The notes: generated by a model not told the origin, from the letters alone. Positions 1 to 12,932 are shown, counted from the first letter of the stretch. The stretch: 64,000 bases of DNA from Sympetrum striolatum (GCA_947579665.1 OX388351.1:1178001-1242000); one strand, 5' to 3'. Translations and numbers: made by a program.

Positions 1-3000
1 CTTCAGTAACTGAAACGTTCTTAAGGAAATGGTCAAAGTTTCTTTGCACAAATGAAGGTACACTCAGGAAAAATATCAACGATTAACGGAAATGAAAAAA
101 GTCTGACGGTGTCGGGAATAGAACTCAGAATCTTATCTCGGAGGTTGCCTTCACCAATTGGGCTACCCAGCCAGAATATCAAGAACGGAAACCTCTCGTT
201 ATTAGAAACTTTGCGTCAGTTATTAGTGAAAACTCCTAATTTTGACCCAGAAATTCCAACGCAAAAACTAATGCAATGAGTTGAGAATCAATGAATGCGG
301 TTTCCAATCTTAACTCCAGAGGATTGGTCTGTCGGTCATTTTACGTCATTATGATTCCTTCGTGGGCACTTCCGTCGTTTATCTGATTCGGATGACAGAA
401 ATTGGCTCCGGCGCAAACGCTTTCCAAAGCCCAGTCGATAATTGACTTTGGGAGAAATAACAGGAGGTTTCCGTCCGCAGAAATGTTTTTTCAGTCTTCG
501 AAAGATATCATCCGACGCTCGATTGCGATCCGTTATATTTATTTCTTCATTTTCCAGATCTTTTCCCGGAAGGAGATCTTTTTGGAAAGCGATTTGGACG
601 GTGTTGCTACATCCGATCGAACTATTTGGGCGAAAGTTTTTCTTAAGAAAGACGGCTTTTGTGATTGAAGAAAATTACTGGATGAAATTTACGAAGTTTT
701 AGCGGCATTTTTACGAAGGATCTGCCATTTGTTCGTCTTTCTTAAAAGATAGTTCCTGTCATCACACGCTGATGGAGCATTTTTCAATTTTCTTTCAGCG
801 CAGGATGGACAAGATTTATTTCCAATACACTTTTCTTTTGGCTTTTCTTATCGCGGTGATGATATGGCAACTACAGAGGAGCGAGTGGTAGTGCATTATG
901 GCTTTTTTCTTGGTCTCTCCTTTTGAATACAATGAAATGTGTTCTTAGGGTCAGACCATTTAACTTACATCAATTCTCACCATTGATATGCAGTACAACG
1001 GTATATTCTGAAACAATATCGCTCCTTACTTTGTCTATTAAGTCTCATTCCCTTTTTAATGATTTTACAGATATGCAGTCAGGGGAAAAAGAGTTAAAAA
1101 TAATTATGTTACAAAGTCTAAGATATTTTTACAATGAATAGTACTAGATGGTTCCACGAAGTGAAGGCAGAAACAATCCATTATATGCTCACCATATTAT
1201 CTCTATAACAATGAATCCTCTGGTATTCTCGGGGATTTGCGGTCACACCCTCTGACGTTAGATGCCGATTAATACTGAGAAAAAGGCTAATGGAAGTAAA
1301 AGCCTGGACAGTTATAGGCAAATTTTAACCATCATTTTACACCATTTGTCTCAGTTTCATACCAATAAAGATCTTTATACTTAATGTGTAGCAAGTTAAA
1401 TCCCATAGGCGTGAGTGACAGACTTTAATACAAATAATAAATAACTCAGGTAAAAGGGTGACAAATAATTTTTGTATACAGGCGTGGACCTAAAGATGTT
1501 CCGAAGAGTAGCCGATTAGCAATTGGAATATCCAAGTATTTAAGTAGAAAAACTGCACGAACTGAGTATCTTTCTGTTTTTTACTAGGATTATTTCGTAA
1601 GGTAATTTTATTTCACAATTTCACAATGGTCTCTACGATGCTAAAATAAATAATAGTTAATTAGGTCAATTTCAAGTACGTTATCAAATGGAAAAATCTT
1701 AAGGTGGTGTTAAATTATTTTCCTAGTACATCAGTGGCATCACATTCGTTTAGAAAATCCAGAATGAGCTCCAGATTCTTATTCAAGTTGTCTATAGATT
1801 TCATAACCAATGCGACGCAGAAGTTCAAATGGACCATAAGTAAATCCCAACACGGAACACTTTCCTGAGTTTTCAAAATACTGCGAAAACGTACTTTTCC
1901 TACGCCACTTGGAGAAGAAGTGGCCATATTTCAAAACAAATAAAGAGATTAGATTTTCTCTCGGAAGAAAAGACTTTTTTGATGGGAACAGGAAGTCATG
2001 GTGGACCACAGATCGAAGTTCCAAACCGACGTCAAAATAAAATATGGAACGTGTATCCAAAATAATAAATAGGCGATCCCGCGGTAGACACCATTGAAAC
2101 ACCGCCATCTGGTGTTATTTTTTCCTCTCGAATGAGGAGGTACCGAACGAATAAAAAGAAAGGAGCGATTCAGAAGGGCAAAAAATTGGAGATCCCTCGA
2201 GATTGGTAATTTAAATTCGTCTCCAGAGTGAAAAAGTCGTGACGTGAAAAATAAACAAGATGGAATTGGAGATTAATATGTATTTTCCCTTTGCGGAGAG
2301 AAAATTTTGGAAGTAAAGCTGTTATTCCCAAGAAGATGGAGCAAAACGAGGTTATTATTCACTGTGAAGATATTCCAACCATGATTTAATAATTATGACC
2401 AAATCAGAATGTTATCCGAAAAATTACACAAGTTTTTCTGAATGAGTTGAAATCTACTGAAATTCGTGGATTGCAATAATTGTAGAGAAATTTTCACCGT
2501 AGATATTCCAACTTTCGATAAGATTTATAACGAATAGGTGCAGACTTATAGCATTCAAGAATTAAGAGAATTTCAGTAGTGTAACAACTACAGAAACGAA
2601 AACATATATCAAAAATATTATTTAGTACAATGATTAAATATTAAATTTGGTTTAATAGCGTTTCTTACGCTAAGATCAATGATACCTCTGTTACAGCAGT
2701 ATTAGAATTAAAGTGACTATACTAAGTAAGGAATTCCACGATAAAGTCGAGAAAAATATTGTTCTGTACAATAGCAAAGAAAGGGTGACATAGAAGATGA
2801 AAATTGAGCGAGAAGAAGGAAAAAAATAGAAATGTTATCTTAAAAAGCGGAAAGAATCGAGGGAAGAGAAGATGTCAACAAAGGAAGAACTTGCATAGCT
2901 CAAGGGAAAAAGAATGATCGAAAACAGGGTGGAATATGTTAGCTCTAGTTGGATGTTAAAATAGCAGAGAAAGGAAAAAAAGCTGAGTGGAATTTAGGGA

Positions 3001-5892
3001 AAAGATAAATAAAAACAGTCTCAGGGAAGTATTCAGGTAGAAACTCCAAAGATAAATATCCTAGCAAAGTGTTTACATTGTATTGTACAAACTGTTACAT
3101 CGTGTTTTTTTTACTAAAGCATTCAAACATTTATGACCAAACAAATTATATCAGCTACTGAAGAGGAAATCTTCATGTTAAAGTTTCTGTGTAACAATAG
3201 CTTTTGGATATAAAGATTTCCTTAACTCCATGAAAATCTAAGTTTTTCCATCACATTTTAGTTTCTTTCGACTATAACTGAGTCTAGCAACCAGAGATGG
3301 ACATATGTGTTTACAAATTACCCCTACATTAAAAATGAAAAATTTTGCGATTTTCTTTTCCATAGTCGAGACATAAATTACAGCATGAATTGGTGTTTCA
3401 TAATTTTTGGTTTTGCGCAAAATGAGATCCAATTGCTGCCACTAAATCGTTAAGTCGGTCTTATTCTGTATCAGTTTGATGCAGTAATAAAAAAGGTAGA
3501 TACAAAAATGCTAACATTGAAAGATAATTGAAAAGATATCGTGTGCAGTGTCATTTTTAAAAGTTGTTTACATAAAGTAAGTGGATAATTTACGGTAAAA
3601 AAGAAAGAAATAGCCACTAGAAAGAATACTTCATTTCCAGAATAATAACTTGGTGTGAAGAGGTCATAAAACTAATTATCCGAATAATATTCTCATGCTT
3701 ATGATATGCACGGAAGATAAATGGCCGTGGCAGTGGATAGCATCTAATAGCACAGATATATAAATAGGTAATGCGCCAAGGGATGTTTTTGCTCCACTAT
3801 GTATTTTAACTTCTCTAACCACGTTTCCAATAGAATTTAACTGAGTTAATTCTTTACTATCCCTTCTTATTTTACACGAAAATACGTAAGTTACGTAACT
3901 TACGAAATAACAGCAAAAACTTCCAAATGTGGAATATACCAACTAAATATTAAACGATGTTTCGAACAAAGAGACAAAAAGTTTAAAAATTAAACAAATC
4001 CTAGTTTAGCTTAGTATTAGCTTTCAATTGAGCATCCATTGCTTTTAATTTCCAAAATAAATTTTCGGCATTTGAATTCTCTCTTGTTAATGAAATTAGA
4101 TTTTCGAGTTAAAGCATAGAAGATAAATATATTATTTTTCTATAGAAATACTTCATTGCACCTCTCTTCACCACTAATAGATAAAAACAGTATGAAATAG
4201 GTGCTACTTAACTACTACAAGATATTTGGGCGCGAAAGTGAACTTTTTGTGTATCATCAAGAAAGTGTCATAGGATTCGGGATACTGGATGGATTGTTAG
4301 AGCAAAATAGTGATAAGTAACGGATAAAATGAGGGAAATCAATCACAGAAGTATTCAACGTAATGATATGAAAAATCAATACACAAGTGTTACGTCAATA
4401 CAGATTGAGACAGTAAATCTTCAAGTAAAATTCAAAACTATTTTCGTGACTACGAAAGTTCTACATTATGCGATGTAAGGTAAATTAAACAGTAAATTAT
4501 TCTCCGTAATTGATTCTAGTTTTGGAGTTAAGAAGACTTATTCGCTGAAGAAAACAAAGCGAAGTGGAGAAGAGAAAACAGAGAAAAGCGGGATCTGCGA
4601 TGTAGAAGGCATAGAGACAAGAGCGAGAATGATGGGCCATGGATTTGAGGCGTCAGAAGATGAGTCGGATGTGTGAAGAGGGCGTAAAAGCGTTGAAGGA
4701 TAGAGAAATATGAGTAAGGGCGGTCAAGAGAAGGAACTTTCATCCTAATGGAATATTACCTTATCTACACAAGTTAGATGGGATTTATTAATATACCGAT
4801 TAATTTATCGAGAGAAAAAAACAGGAATTTTCCGTTTGAAATCCGATCCAGATATTACCTTAAGTAATAAAAGGATTATTTCAAAGAATATTATTAGCGA
4901 ATATCCAAAAAGAGTAAGATTTAAAACAGAAGTATACATTGGTTCTGGTAAATCATTATCCGTAAGAATTTATGATAACTGTGCACTTCCCAAAATACGA
5001 ATTGGTTTGCGATGACATTATTAGAGTAGCCAAAGCCAAATATACCACCAAAAACATATCACAGAACGTTGGCGGTAATTGTAAAAGCAAAAATCACATA
5101 TTCAGATGTATGCTCAGGTTTTATATAATATCTCGAAGTAAATCTATTTGTATTACCATTACACGTCGATAACTTTAATTAAATCAGTTTAGAAATGTTG
5201 TTAGATTAAGGATTCGAGGAGATAAGAAGTAAAACTAAATAATCGCCATATTTGATACAATATTAATGTGAAACTTTCAAGGAGATCTAGTTTTTCACAT
5301 ATTGCCATTTGGTCGAAAAGTCAAGGATAAAAATAAATAAAATACCTTGGGGCTTAAATATAGGTCTTACACTTTCGGTAAACCGAGCCCTGTGTGTGTT
5401 ACGTAGTTACATGTAAAAAGAGTATTGGTATTACATACAATATACTTTCCATCACTCTTTCGAAATTGCATGAAGACTTAAGTTACACCAGACAGAGAAT
5501 TTGACGTGGAAGAATAGTAAATCGCAGTAGAGAATGCATCAGGATTGATATGTTAATACTAAGAATAAAGATACCAAAAAGGCATGTTAAAGGAGTAGGA
5601 AAACTGAGTCATAGGCACTCTCCTTTGACGTTTTATCTCCGGTATTTATAAGTGACATCTTTCGCCACCAGATCCAATCGCGTACTCCGATTGGACCCCA
5701 AAAGACTCCAACGATAATCCTCATCGCTCTGAACACTTTTTCCGAAAGAAAAAACAAGGGCTCAAATTCCAATAATCTTATTTCCCATTGCTCTCTCTAT
5801 AATTTCTTTCATTTATAAGATTACATGAATCTGTGTGATATAAAATAGACTTTTATATTAAACGTGATTTCCCTAAGTCGATTCCAATTAAT
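1..5892. other. AT-rich noncoding stretch, no gene recognised
   Basis: Reading frames here are short (all under about 110 codons) and their translations show no known motif. The plus strand is strongly purine-rich at about 2775-3010 and 4540-4740, which creates long but meaningless minus-strand frames rich in Phe, Ser and Leu. A perfect 20-bp palindrome lies at 3885-3904. No element ends, tRNA-like sequence or long repeat were recognised. Confidence 0.6.
3885..3904. repeat. perfect 20-bp palindrome
   Basis: The sequence CGTAAGTTACGTAACTTACG equals its own reverse complement. The match does not continue outwards, since A stands on both sides. It holds nested TTACGTAA, a form bound by bZIP (PAR/C-EBP-like) dimers in animals, but there is no other sign of a regulatory module. 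It may be chance or a cruciform-prone site. Confidence 0.5.
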
Positions 5893-6006
5893 GCACCGAA
5901 TTGGAACCAAACCAAAGACCGAAACCGAAAAACGTTATATTTGTTGGAGTTGAAACCAGACCCTAAAAGACAACTGGAACCCTGAATCTGAACCAAAACC
6001 GGAAAT
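5893..6006 (-). repeat. degenerate GGTTY/GGTTT-rich repeat
   Basis: The plus strand carries about a dozen close-spaced AACC or AAACC steps (ttggaaccaaaccaaagacc, gaaaccg, gaaaccag, ggaaccc, gaaccaaaaccgg). Read on the minus strand this is an irregular GGTTTC/GGTTCC array. It looks like the low-complexity part of a mobile element, but no inverted ends or duplications were found around it. It is not an insect TTAGG telomere repeat. Confidence 0.4.
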
Positions 6007-7239
6007 AAATATTGCTTTCGTTCAAATCATCTGTTTGTTTTCTCATCAAATTCAACTAAGAAGTTAGTTATAAATAGGTTGACAAATAAGTAACTAAATT
6101 TATATTATTTATTTATTCCATTGTTTATTACGTAAACCTACCGTTAGGATCAGGTCAATGCAACGGTGACCAGCAATTCACTATATTACATTAAAATTTT
6201 ATTTTCCTAACTTATTTATTGATTATTTCTCTCCTATCCACAGCTTTATCCTACAATTTAATCAGAAAGTTCTGCTTATGGATTAATTACATTTAAATAA
6301 ACATTGCATAAGGATTATTTAATGGACAGGAAAACCAATTACCAACCAACTACTGTGGCGCAATATTGATTCTTATTTCAATCTTTCACCGATATTAGCT
6401 TCTGAGATCTAACTTTAAAGTCATTACAAAATAAAATATTGTCCGTAAAATAAACCGAGAACTTTTATCTCACAAAATAATAAAAAAACGGAAACATAAA
6501 ATCGTTTTCAGCTATATTTCGGCACAGAATCCAAAATCATAGCAATATTTCTTCTTCATTGATGTTTTATCAAACATCGGAGTGATATCCGCTTTTTATT
6601 GTTGGAAGAATTGATAAACTTGAAAATATCTATCCTCCATTTCTCAATTTTTATGCATTTACAGAATACTTTCATTTTAGATATGACTTTTTTATTAAAT
6701 AGATATGACATCAAGGAATCCCAAATTCCAGTATAAAGAATAACCACACAAATACCATCACTAGGTATCGAGAGGCAAGTTAAATACTGAACACCCAAAA
6801 ATTACCTCAAATGTATACAATAATCAAAGAAGTTTGGCTTCATTAACGAATCCAAGTTGAATTCGACTATATTTAATTGAGATATTTAGTATTTCTTTGA
6901 AATCGGAATTTATTTCAGGGGAGTTACATTGTGACTGTACGTATATCTTATGTAATGTAATATCCACGTACTTATTCTTAGGTCTTTCTGGAATGAGATA
7001 TCACGAAAATCTTTAACGCATTGCTCACAAAGAACTCATTGCAGATAAGGAGAAAGCTCTCCATTTCGATTATTCCAGTTGACAATCTTATAACATCCAC
7101 GCTTAAAACACCCCTCGAAACCGAAAACCCGGTATCCCTTTGAGATCCCCTTCCCCACCGGCAGCACAACAACGTTTAACCCAAAAATAACAATGATCAC
7201 CATTTTACCACCGAGGCTGCCTCCGTCGTACGTAAACAC
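6007..7239. other. AT-rich noncoding stretch
   Basis: No gene, element end or repeat was recognised. The last 200 bases rise in GC towards the patch at 7.2-7.6 kb. Confidence 0.5.
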
Positions 7240-7680
7240 GCGCTTTTATGGTTTCTTTACCTTCTCGTCTTTGTCCTGATCATCCATCACATCACTTCCC
7301 CCATTCATCCATCTTCATCCCATATTTTCGCACATCTTCGCCAGAATCCTCAAACCGCTCTTCGGCCGCCTTCAACGCGAGCAAAAAACAAGAGACGGAG
7401 AATCCCCTTTTGTTCCTCGAGAAAACGTATTATTGACAGAGTGACGAGGATTTCACGCCGACGCGTTCCCCTTTGCCTTTCCGCGCCACGAGTTATTCTC
7501 CCCTCGCGAAGGAATAAGAGGGAACCAGACGCGGAATAAGAGGAAACCAGAAGAGAGAAAGTGGAGCGGACAGGCGGAACAACGGCTGAGGAAATCTAGA
7601 CGAGAATTCCTGGCGCGTCTATCCTCACAATTCCACGTTATCGGATGATGCTCAGAGTATATATTCACTTCTCCTGTAAA
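7240..7680. other. GC-richer patch of unknown role
   Basis: This segment is visibly richer in G and C than its surroundings. It has a pyrimidine-rich left half (cccccattcatccatcttc and similar) and a purine-rich right half holding two copies of a gcggaataagagg/gaaggaataagaggg-type motif near 7506-7545. Frames of 62-71 codons exist on both strands, but none has a recognisable motif. It could be conserved noncoding sequence or an unrecognised exon. Confidence 0.3.
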
Positions 7681-7764
7681 ATCACTTAATTATTCCACGA
7701 GCTCCAATGAGAAATAATAATGAGGTGACCTAGAAGATATGGAACAAAAGCATTGAAGATTTAA

Positions 7765-7965
7765 AAAGTATTGTTTAATGAAAGATTGGTTGTTTGGTGG
7801 ATTGGGTGTTTGGCCGTAAAATTGTAGGAGCTGCTCCGACTGTTGCTGGTTGACAATTTGCAGTTGCTCCAGGTTTTGAGCCAGTTCTTGATACATCTGG
7901 TGTAGCCCATCAAGCTGGCTGTCTCTGTGCCTCTTAGAGGGACATTCTCGAAACTTAACGAGAGT
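7765..7965 (-). CDS. possible exon: Gln-rich coiled-coil-like segment (weak)
   Basis: Read on the minus strand from about 7965 down, the frame gives a peptide whose core is HQMYQELAQNLEQLQIVNQQ followed by QQSEQLLQFYGQTPNPPNNQ. It has heptad-like spacing of Leu and many Gln. It looks more protein-like than neighbouring frames, which are low-complexity Phe/Ser strings. Candidate splice acceptors (tctaag and agccag) lie upstream in the frame near 7930-7945, and a possible donor (ctag/gtcacc) near 7731. I do not recognise the family. It could be an internal exon of a gene that mostly lies outside the window, a transposon-protein relic, or chance. No neighbouring exon was found. Confidence 0.2.
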
Positions 7966-8262
7966 CCTCGACACAGAGGAGAAGACGGAGGGCTATGAAA
8001 ATGTTGGCGTAAGCAATGATGAATCGCACTCACGAAGGAAAGAAAAAAAATCTGATGTGGCCAGCACATAACTTTCTCCATATATAAGATGTAAATATTT
8101 ATCTACGACAGTAATTTCGAACTCTATATTCAATCTAAACTTGGAACATGAGTGATTAATTTATATATTATTATCTTTGACGTCACAAACATTATAAATA
8201 ATGTTTTTCGGGACATGCTCGATGAAAAAAGATGAATTTGGCCTTTCGCCCATACAGCCCAG

Positions 8263-8805
8263 AGCGCCCAAAAAGTACATTATCAGCAACTTCCGGTTTA
8301 TCAGTATTTCATGAATAACTCCTAAAAAATCAGTGATACAAAAATATGTTTCATACAAAAGTTATAGTAAATTGCATTTTCTAAAACATTTATAAATAAT
8401 AGTATATACCTAAATATCATATTTATGGAGGTATTTTGAAAACCGGAAATGAGCTTTGAAGAATGAAGCTCGACTTCCGGTTCACCGATTTACTCCAAAA
8501 ACTTAATCAACTCTAACGACTGTAATAAAAGTACTATATATGAAATTTGGTGTTGATCCGACAAACAGTTTTCATGTTAAAGCGCCCACAAAGTACATAA
8601 TCATCTTCTTCCGGTTTATCAGTATTTCACGAATAACTCCCAATCAACCAGTGATACAAAAATATGTTAAATACAAAAGTTATAGTAAAACACATTATCT
8701 AAAACTTTTATAAGAAATACAATATACGTATATATCATATTTATGGAGATATTTTGAAAACCGGAAATGAGCTTTAATGAATAAAGCTCGACTTCCGGTT
8801 GACCG

Positions 8806-8806
<1 letters not shown>
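8263..8806 (+). repeat. two-copy tandem repeat, unit about 318 bp
   Basis: Copy A runs 8263-8580. Copy B starts at 8581 and stops at about 8806, where a (CA)n tract replaces the last 90 bases of the unit. Both copies start AGCGCCCA-AAGTACAT and share the blocks CTTCCGGTTTATCAGTATTTC, GTGATACAAAAATATGTT, TACAAAAGTTATAGTAAA and TATTTTGAAAACCGGAAATG, with scattered substitutions between. Each copy holds a hairpin (8441-8482 and 8759-8800) built from ACCGGAA...GAGCTT against AAGCTC...TTCCGGT. The arrangement could be a satellite-like dimer or tandem 3' tails of a retroelement ending in CA repeats. Confidence 0.85.

Positions 8807-8843
<37 letters not shown>
8807..8843 (+). repeat. (AC)n microsatellite
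   Basis: An uninterrupted run of about 18 AC units directly follows copy B of the 318-bp repeat. It may be the simple-sequence tail of the element or an expansion at its truncated end. Confidence 0.97.
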
Positions 8844-8847
<4 letters not shown>

Positions 8848-9391
8848 AACAGTAATCATTCCGAAAATGGTCAAAACGTGTTCTAGGGACCCCAAAACAT
8901 GTATTTCCGTTGAAATCTCGAAGTCGAATTTTTTCATGAAAACAATACTTTCTCTATACTTCGTATATGGAGAGAGTAAAAAGAAAGTAACTTTGATCAC
9001 ATCGGGGTCGCCAACATAGGATATGTTGGCCGCAATCAGCAACTACTGTAACAGCGCTACACTCCTTGAAAACGGCTACGTTCGTTCTGCTGCAACTATC
9101 GATGTCCACACAATGCGTTCGTTGCAACGAGTAAACAAATACAAACAAACAGCCAGATGTTGGTCTCGCCACAAATATGTAACGAGTGACATTCATTATC
9201 AGTACTGGTAACAATCCGCTTTAAATGTCTTGGTTCCGAATCCTTCAACGCATTGACCTATGGTATGGAACAAAGAAGTTAAGCGGCCGAATAAGGCAGA
9301 TCATCAAAACTCGTGTATATTATGGCATTGCATTAAAGAATGTGCGGGGGAGGGAAATTTATAATGGAAACGGGACTCAAACCCGGATCTC
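8844..9391. other. non-gene sequence downstream of the (AC)n tract
   Basis: The first 160 bases (ccgaaaatggtcaaaacgtg, tctagggaccccaaaacatg, tcgaagtcgaattttttcat) have the look of a repeat flank and may belong to the same dispersed element as the tandem pair. The rest holds 60- to 95-codon frames without recognisable motifs. Confidence 0.35.
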
Positions 9392-9465
9392 CAACTTGCA
9401 GGGTGGCTCTTCCATGGCAACTCAACTGATTTCTGGCAACTCCTCTACAAGTCCAAGATCGAGTA
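9392..9465 (-). repeat. tRNA-like relic (SINE or tRNA pseudogene)
   Basis: The minus strand shows the order expected of a tRNA body. A D-arm-like segment (ATCAGTTGAG...GGAAGAGC) resembles an A box. It is followed by a degraded anticodon arm with TGCAAG, then AGAT, then CCGGGTTTGAGTCCCG, a near-canonical T-arm and B box. The acceptor stem does not pair and the anticodon stem is broken, so it is not a working tRNA. If the loop is placed by analogy, the anticodon would be TGC (Ala type). It is probably the head of a decayed tRNA-derived SINE. Confidence 0.55.
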
Positions 9466-12400
9466 TTAGTTACTTCGGACTTACTCTTTCGATTTTTTTC
9501 CTAAATTACTGATAAGTATTTCAAGATGGGAATCCAGCTGAAATATCGCCAATGCAACAGCTGTAGCGATGCACGCATATGGAAGATAGCAAATTGGGAT
9601 AACATGACTCGAAGGCAGCCATCAACAAAGAAAAGCCTTGGCATCCGTGTACAATAAAATCGGAAATGCAATGGCAGTGAGAAGTCGACTGCTGAAGCTA
9701 TGTTTCTGAAAATTTTCCGATTTCCGGCTGCTAATTCTTCCGGGTTACTATTTAGAGCGAATACTAGCTCGATAGATGTTATATATTTCTACCATACGAT
9801 TTTCATTCAAAATTTGAATATACTCCTTTCACTATAATACTCATCTAATGATAGAGCCCTAAATAAACAAGCAAACTACTAACTATTTCCATTTGGAGAT
9901 CTCCTTTCGTGCAGGTATATTCAACCGCGTAGACAAGTAGAAATCGTGAATGAGTCTCTTCGGTGAATTCTACTTCTTCTTTCCGTGATTTGCATATAAG
10001 AAGCATAGTTCACGCTGCTTACGGCGACCAATGTCTGGTAAGTTGAAACATAGTAATTAATCTCAACTCTGCCTCTCTAATTCTTGGGCCCATCTGCCGC
10101 ACCTGGTTGTAAAATGCAAATTTATTACGCATGCAATTTATGCAGAAAATCATGCATTACGGCGGTACTTCAGCTAGAGATTCGTTATCAAGATTTGTAT
10201 TGAGCTAGAGTTTATAGGAAATTAAATCATGATTCATTAAATTTCAGAAAAACCGATTTTTTCCTTCTCATTAGGGTATGATGTTCGTTGACGAAACGAT
10301 GTTACTCCTCGAAGGAGCGATTCACTGCTTTCTTTCTAAACTCCTCTCAGACAGCGGTGATTGAAGTGTTGCTAAGAAATTTTAATAAAGATATTTTGGA
10401 GAAAGGAAAATATTTTTCCATTGCATTGAACAAAATGGTTGAAAAAAGTTGTTCAGTCATTCAGAAATTAAATGTTTAGGCTGAAATAATTTTCCGATCA
10501 TTTTCCCTGGTACCATAGGAGTCATCTCTGCCCCATACAGAGGATTTAAGTGGCATATTAAGGCTTGAGGGCCAATTTTCGTCGCAAAAGACATATCTTT
10601 ACCCAAAATAATATTCGTTTGAACCGAACTAGAATTAGCCATTAGCCATTAAATCACTTCAGAAATATTGAGAAACCACCAGGAAAAAAATATGACATTT
10701 TACACAAACATTTAAAATTATGACTAAAATTCGCAGCCTCAGGACATAATCCGATCGAGTTGGATTTTTTTATGTGTCACAAGGACCACCTTACGCAAAC
10801 TTTAAGCATTAGCCGTTGACCGATTTCGAAAAAAGAAGTTCTTTAGATCAACCCTAATGGTCAACCAAACGAAATATCAACCAATACAGTCAAGTATACA
10901 TTTTTTAACCAGCTTATTATACTCAAAAATAAAAAGTAAATTATGCAATCAATTATTAGACAAATAACTCATAACAGTCACAAAATGACTTGCGCTGAAT
11001 TACAGAGATAGTATTTATGATAGGTTAAGGCTCTAAGGTTGTTTTCCACTGAGGTATACTACATGATGCATTCGCGTATAAATGGTGTAGAGTGGTGGAT
11101 AAGATAAGCTCCTCTTATCGGAAGAACGACGGGCAGAGAAGGTAAAGGATCTTGAGAAGCAGAACGAGGGAGAATTGGACGGATATGGAAGGAACACCCT
11201 TTTCCACCGATTCTCGACTTATGAATGCAAATGAGGCCAAAAAGCGCTCAGAGCAAATCACGAGAGGGCGTGCCTTAGAATATTATTTTCCGTTATAATG
11301 GAAAAGTTGGTTTTGCATTTCGGGTTGGGCCTCGGGAGCCATAAAGGTCCTTGGAGGACGATTGGTGCTGCAATGGATTCCACATTTTTGGAAAGGGTTG
11401 GGATGCTGAAAGACAGGCTACCATTATTACTGAGAAACAAAAGAAAGAGAAAATTAATAATTTTCATTCGGAAATATCATTCTATAAATTTTCATCTTTT
11501 TGAGATGAAGTGTAATGACAAGAAGAAATTGTGTGTAAGTTTCATCCTTGAATATGTTCCCTAGCGAAGATGTTAGTTTTCAATATTTGAAAGATACTAT
11601 TTATTCATCCATATAAACTCTGATTCTAGGTCAAATATGTCAGAAAAAGGATAGGAGTTTCCAGAAAAGGTGTAATAATGAATATTGTATTTAACTTATA
11701 AAATATTGAACGATGAAGTATTATGTAATTTTTCTATTAAAAACTGAAGGATTATCTTACCATGCCACATTGCTGATTTTTACCGAGAGCGTTAACATAC
11801 ATCAAGCTAAACAAAAATTTGCAAATTAAATGGATTGAGCGATGGAAAGGTGCAAATAAACGGGAGTCAAACTGATGAATAACAAAGGAAAATAAAGGAG
11901 AGAAAATGCACGAATATATAGGGATATCATAAGCATTACGAGACATCCGTTTCTGTGATTTGATAGTGTGGCCTGTTGTAGGCTTAGTCTATTTGGGTAT
12001 ATCAATAATCAGACAATAATTATCTCCATACTGTCCTGTGTTTTTAAAAACGTAAATGAACAACTTAACCGTTGTATATTTTGATCTAGAATGTTTTTTG
12101 TATCTTCATCACTGAATTATCTCTCAAACAGAAAACAATTGTGAAATAACTAGAGAAAAGCGGTAGAAATTCAAATTTTGCCTTAATTATCCAGTATAAA
12201 ACACTTCTATTTGCCAAATTTAGTACGATTATTCTTTCGACGGGTTTTACACGCAAGTGATTTTCGAAATAAAGTTCTCCCACATTCAAAAATCAGTTCA
12301 TTTATCTTTCTGAGTGAGCCATAAGTGACCTCTTGCACACAATACGTGGAGGTACTACTAATCTCTTCTACTTGGCCTGGCTATCTTTTAAACATAAAAA

Positions 12401-12932
12401 TGTCTCATCAGTCTTAACGCATTCCATTTGCCACGCTCCATGCCCGACTAACGGCGAGATAACATTGCAGATTAAGCCTTACGGCAAGCGGAAGATTCAA
12501 CAAAAGAGCCCTGTATTTTTTACCTGTCAGCGTAGGATCAAATCATTATCGCGTCTCCAGACCGCTGAGGATGTGACCTAAATAGACGGACTCTTTTTCC
12601 CTATTCTGTTAAAAAATACTGGCCGATTAAAATGTTCCAGTGGATTCCAAGAATGATCTTCCATACGTTATATTCTCCTTTTAGACTCGTCCTAGTACAC
12701 TTTTGTTCGCTTTCTCCTTCTATCCCTCTTTCGATCCACTATGCTTTATCCAATTACTTGCATCTTCTTTTCCTTGAAATACGGTATTCATCTAAAGAAA
12801 GGACTTCTTCAACTCATTCACTGTATTTATATAAAACTACCTTAGTCATACACAGCTTTGGTTAGTAAATTATTCAGCCAAAGGCCTCCAGGAAGAATCG
12901 CCCCTAAAACATCACCTATCGAGGGTTACGAG
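9466..12932. other. noncoding stretch with octamer-like sites near 10 kb
   Basis: No gene was recognised. The longest frames are under 90 codons. At 9988-10150 there is a cluster of ATTTGCAT/ATGCAAAT-type sites, described separately. GC is slightly higher near 10.08-10.18, 11.15-11.40 and 12.40-12.55 kb. Confidence 0.5.
9988..10160. promoter_or_regulatory. cluster of POU/octamer-like sites (speculative)
   Basis: ATTTGCAT at 9988-9995 and its reverse complement ATGCAAAT at 10114-10121 are both exact octamer motifs. ATGCAATTTATGCA follows at about 10131 and ATGCATTA near 10153, with a CACCTG E-box at about 10100. Such clustering within 170 bases is typical of animal developmental enhancers bound by POU and homeodomain proteins. 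AT-rich DNA produces such words often, so this is only a candidate. Confidence 0.2.

Noticed and set aside
5893..6006. Interstitial telomere repeat
   Set aside because: The repeat words are GGTTTC/GGTTCC-like and irregular. They are not the TTAGG array of insects.
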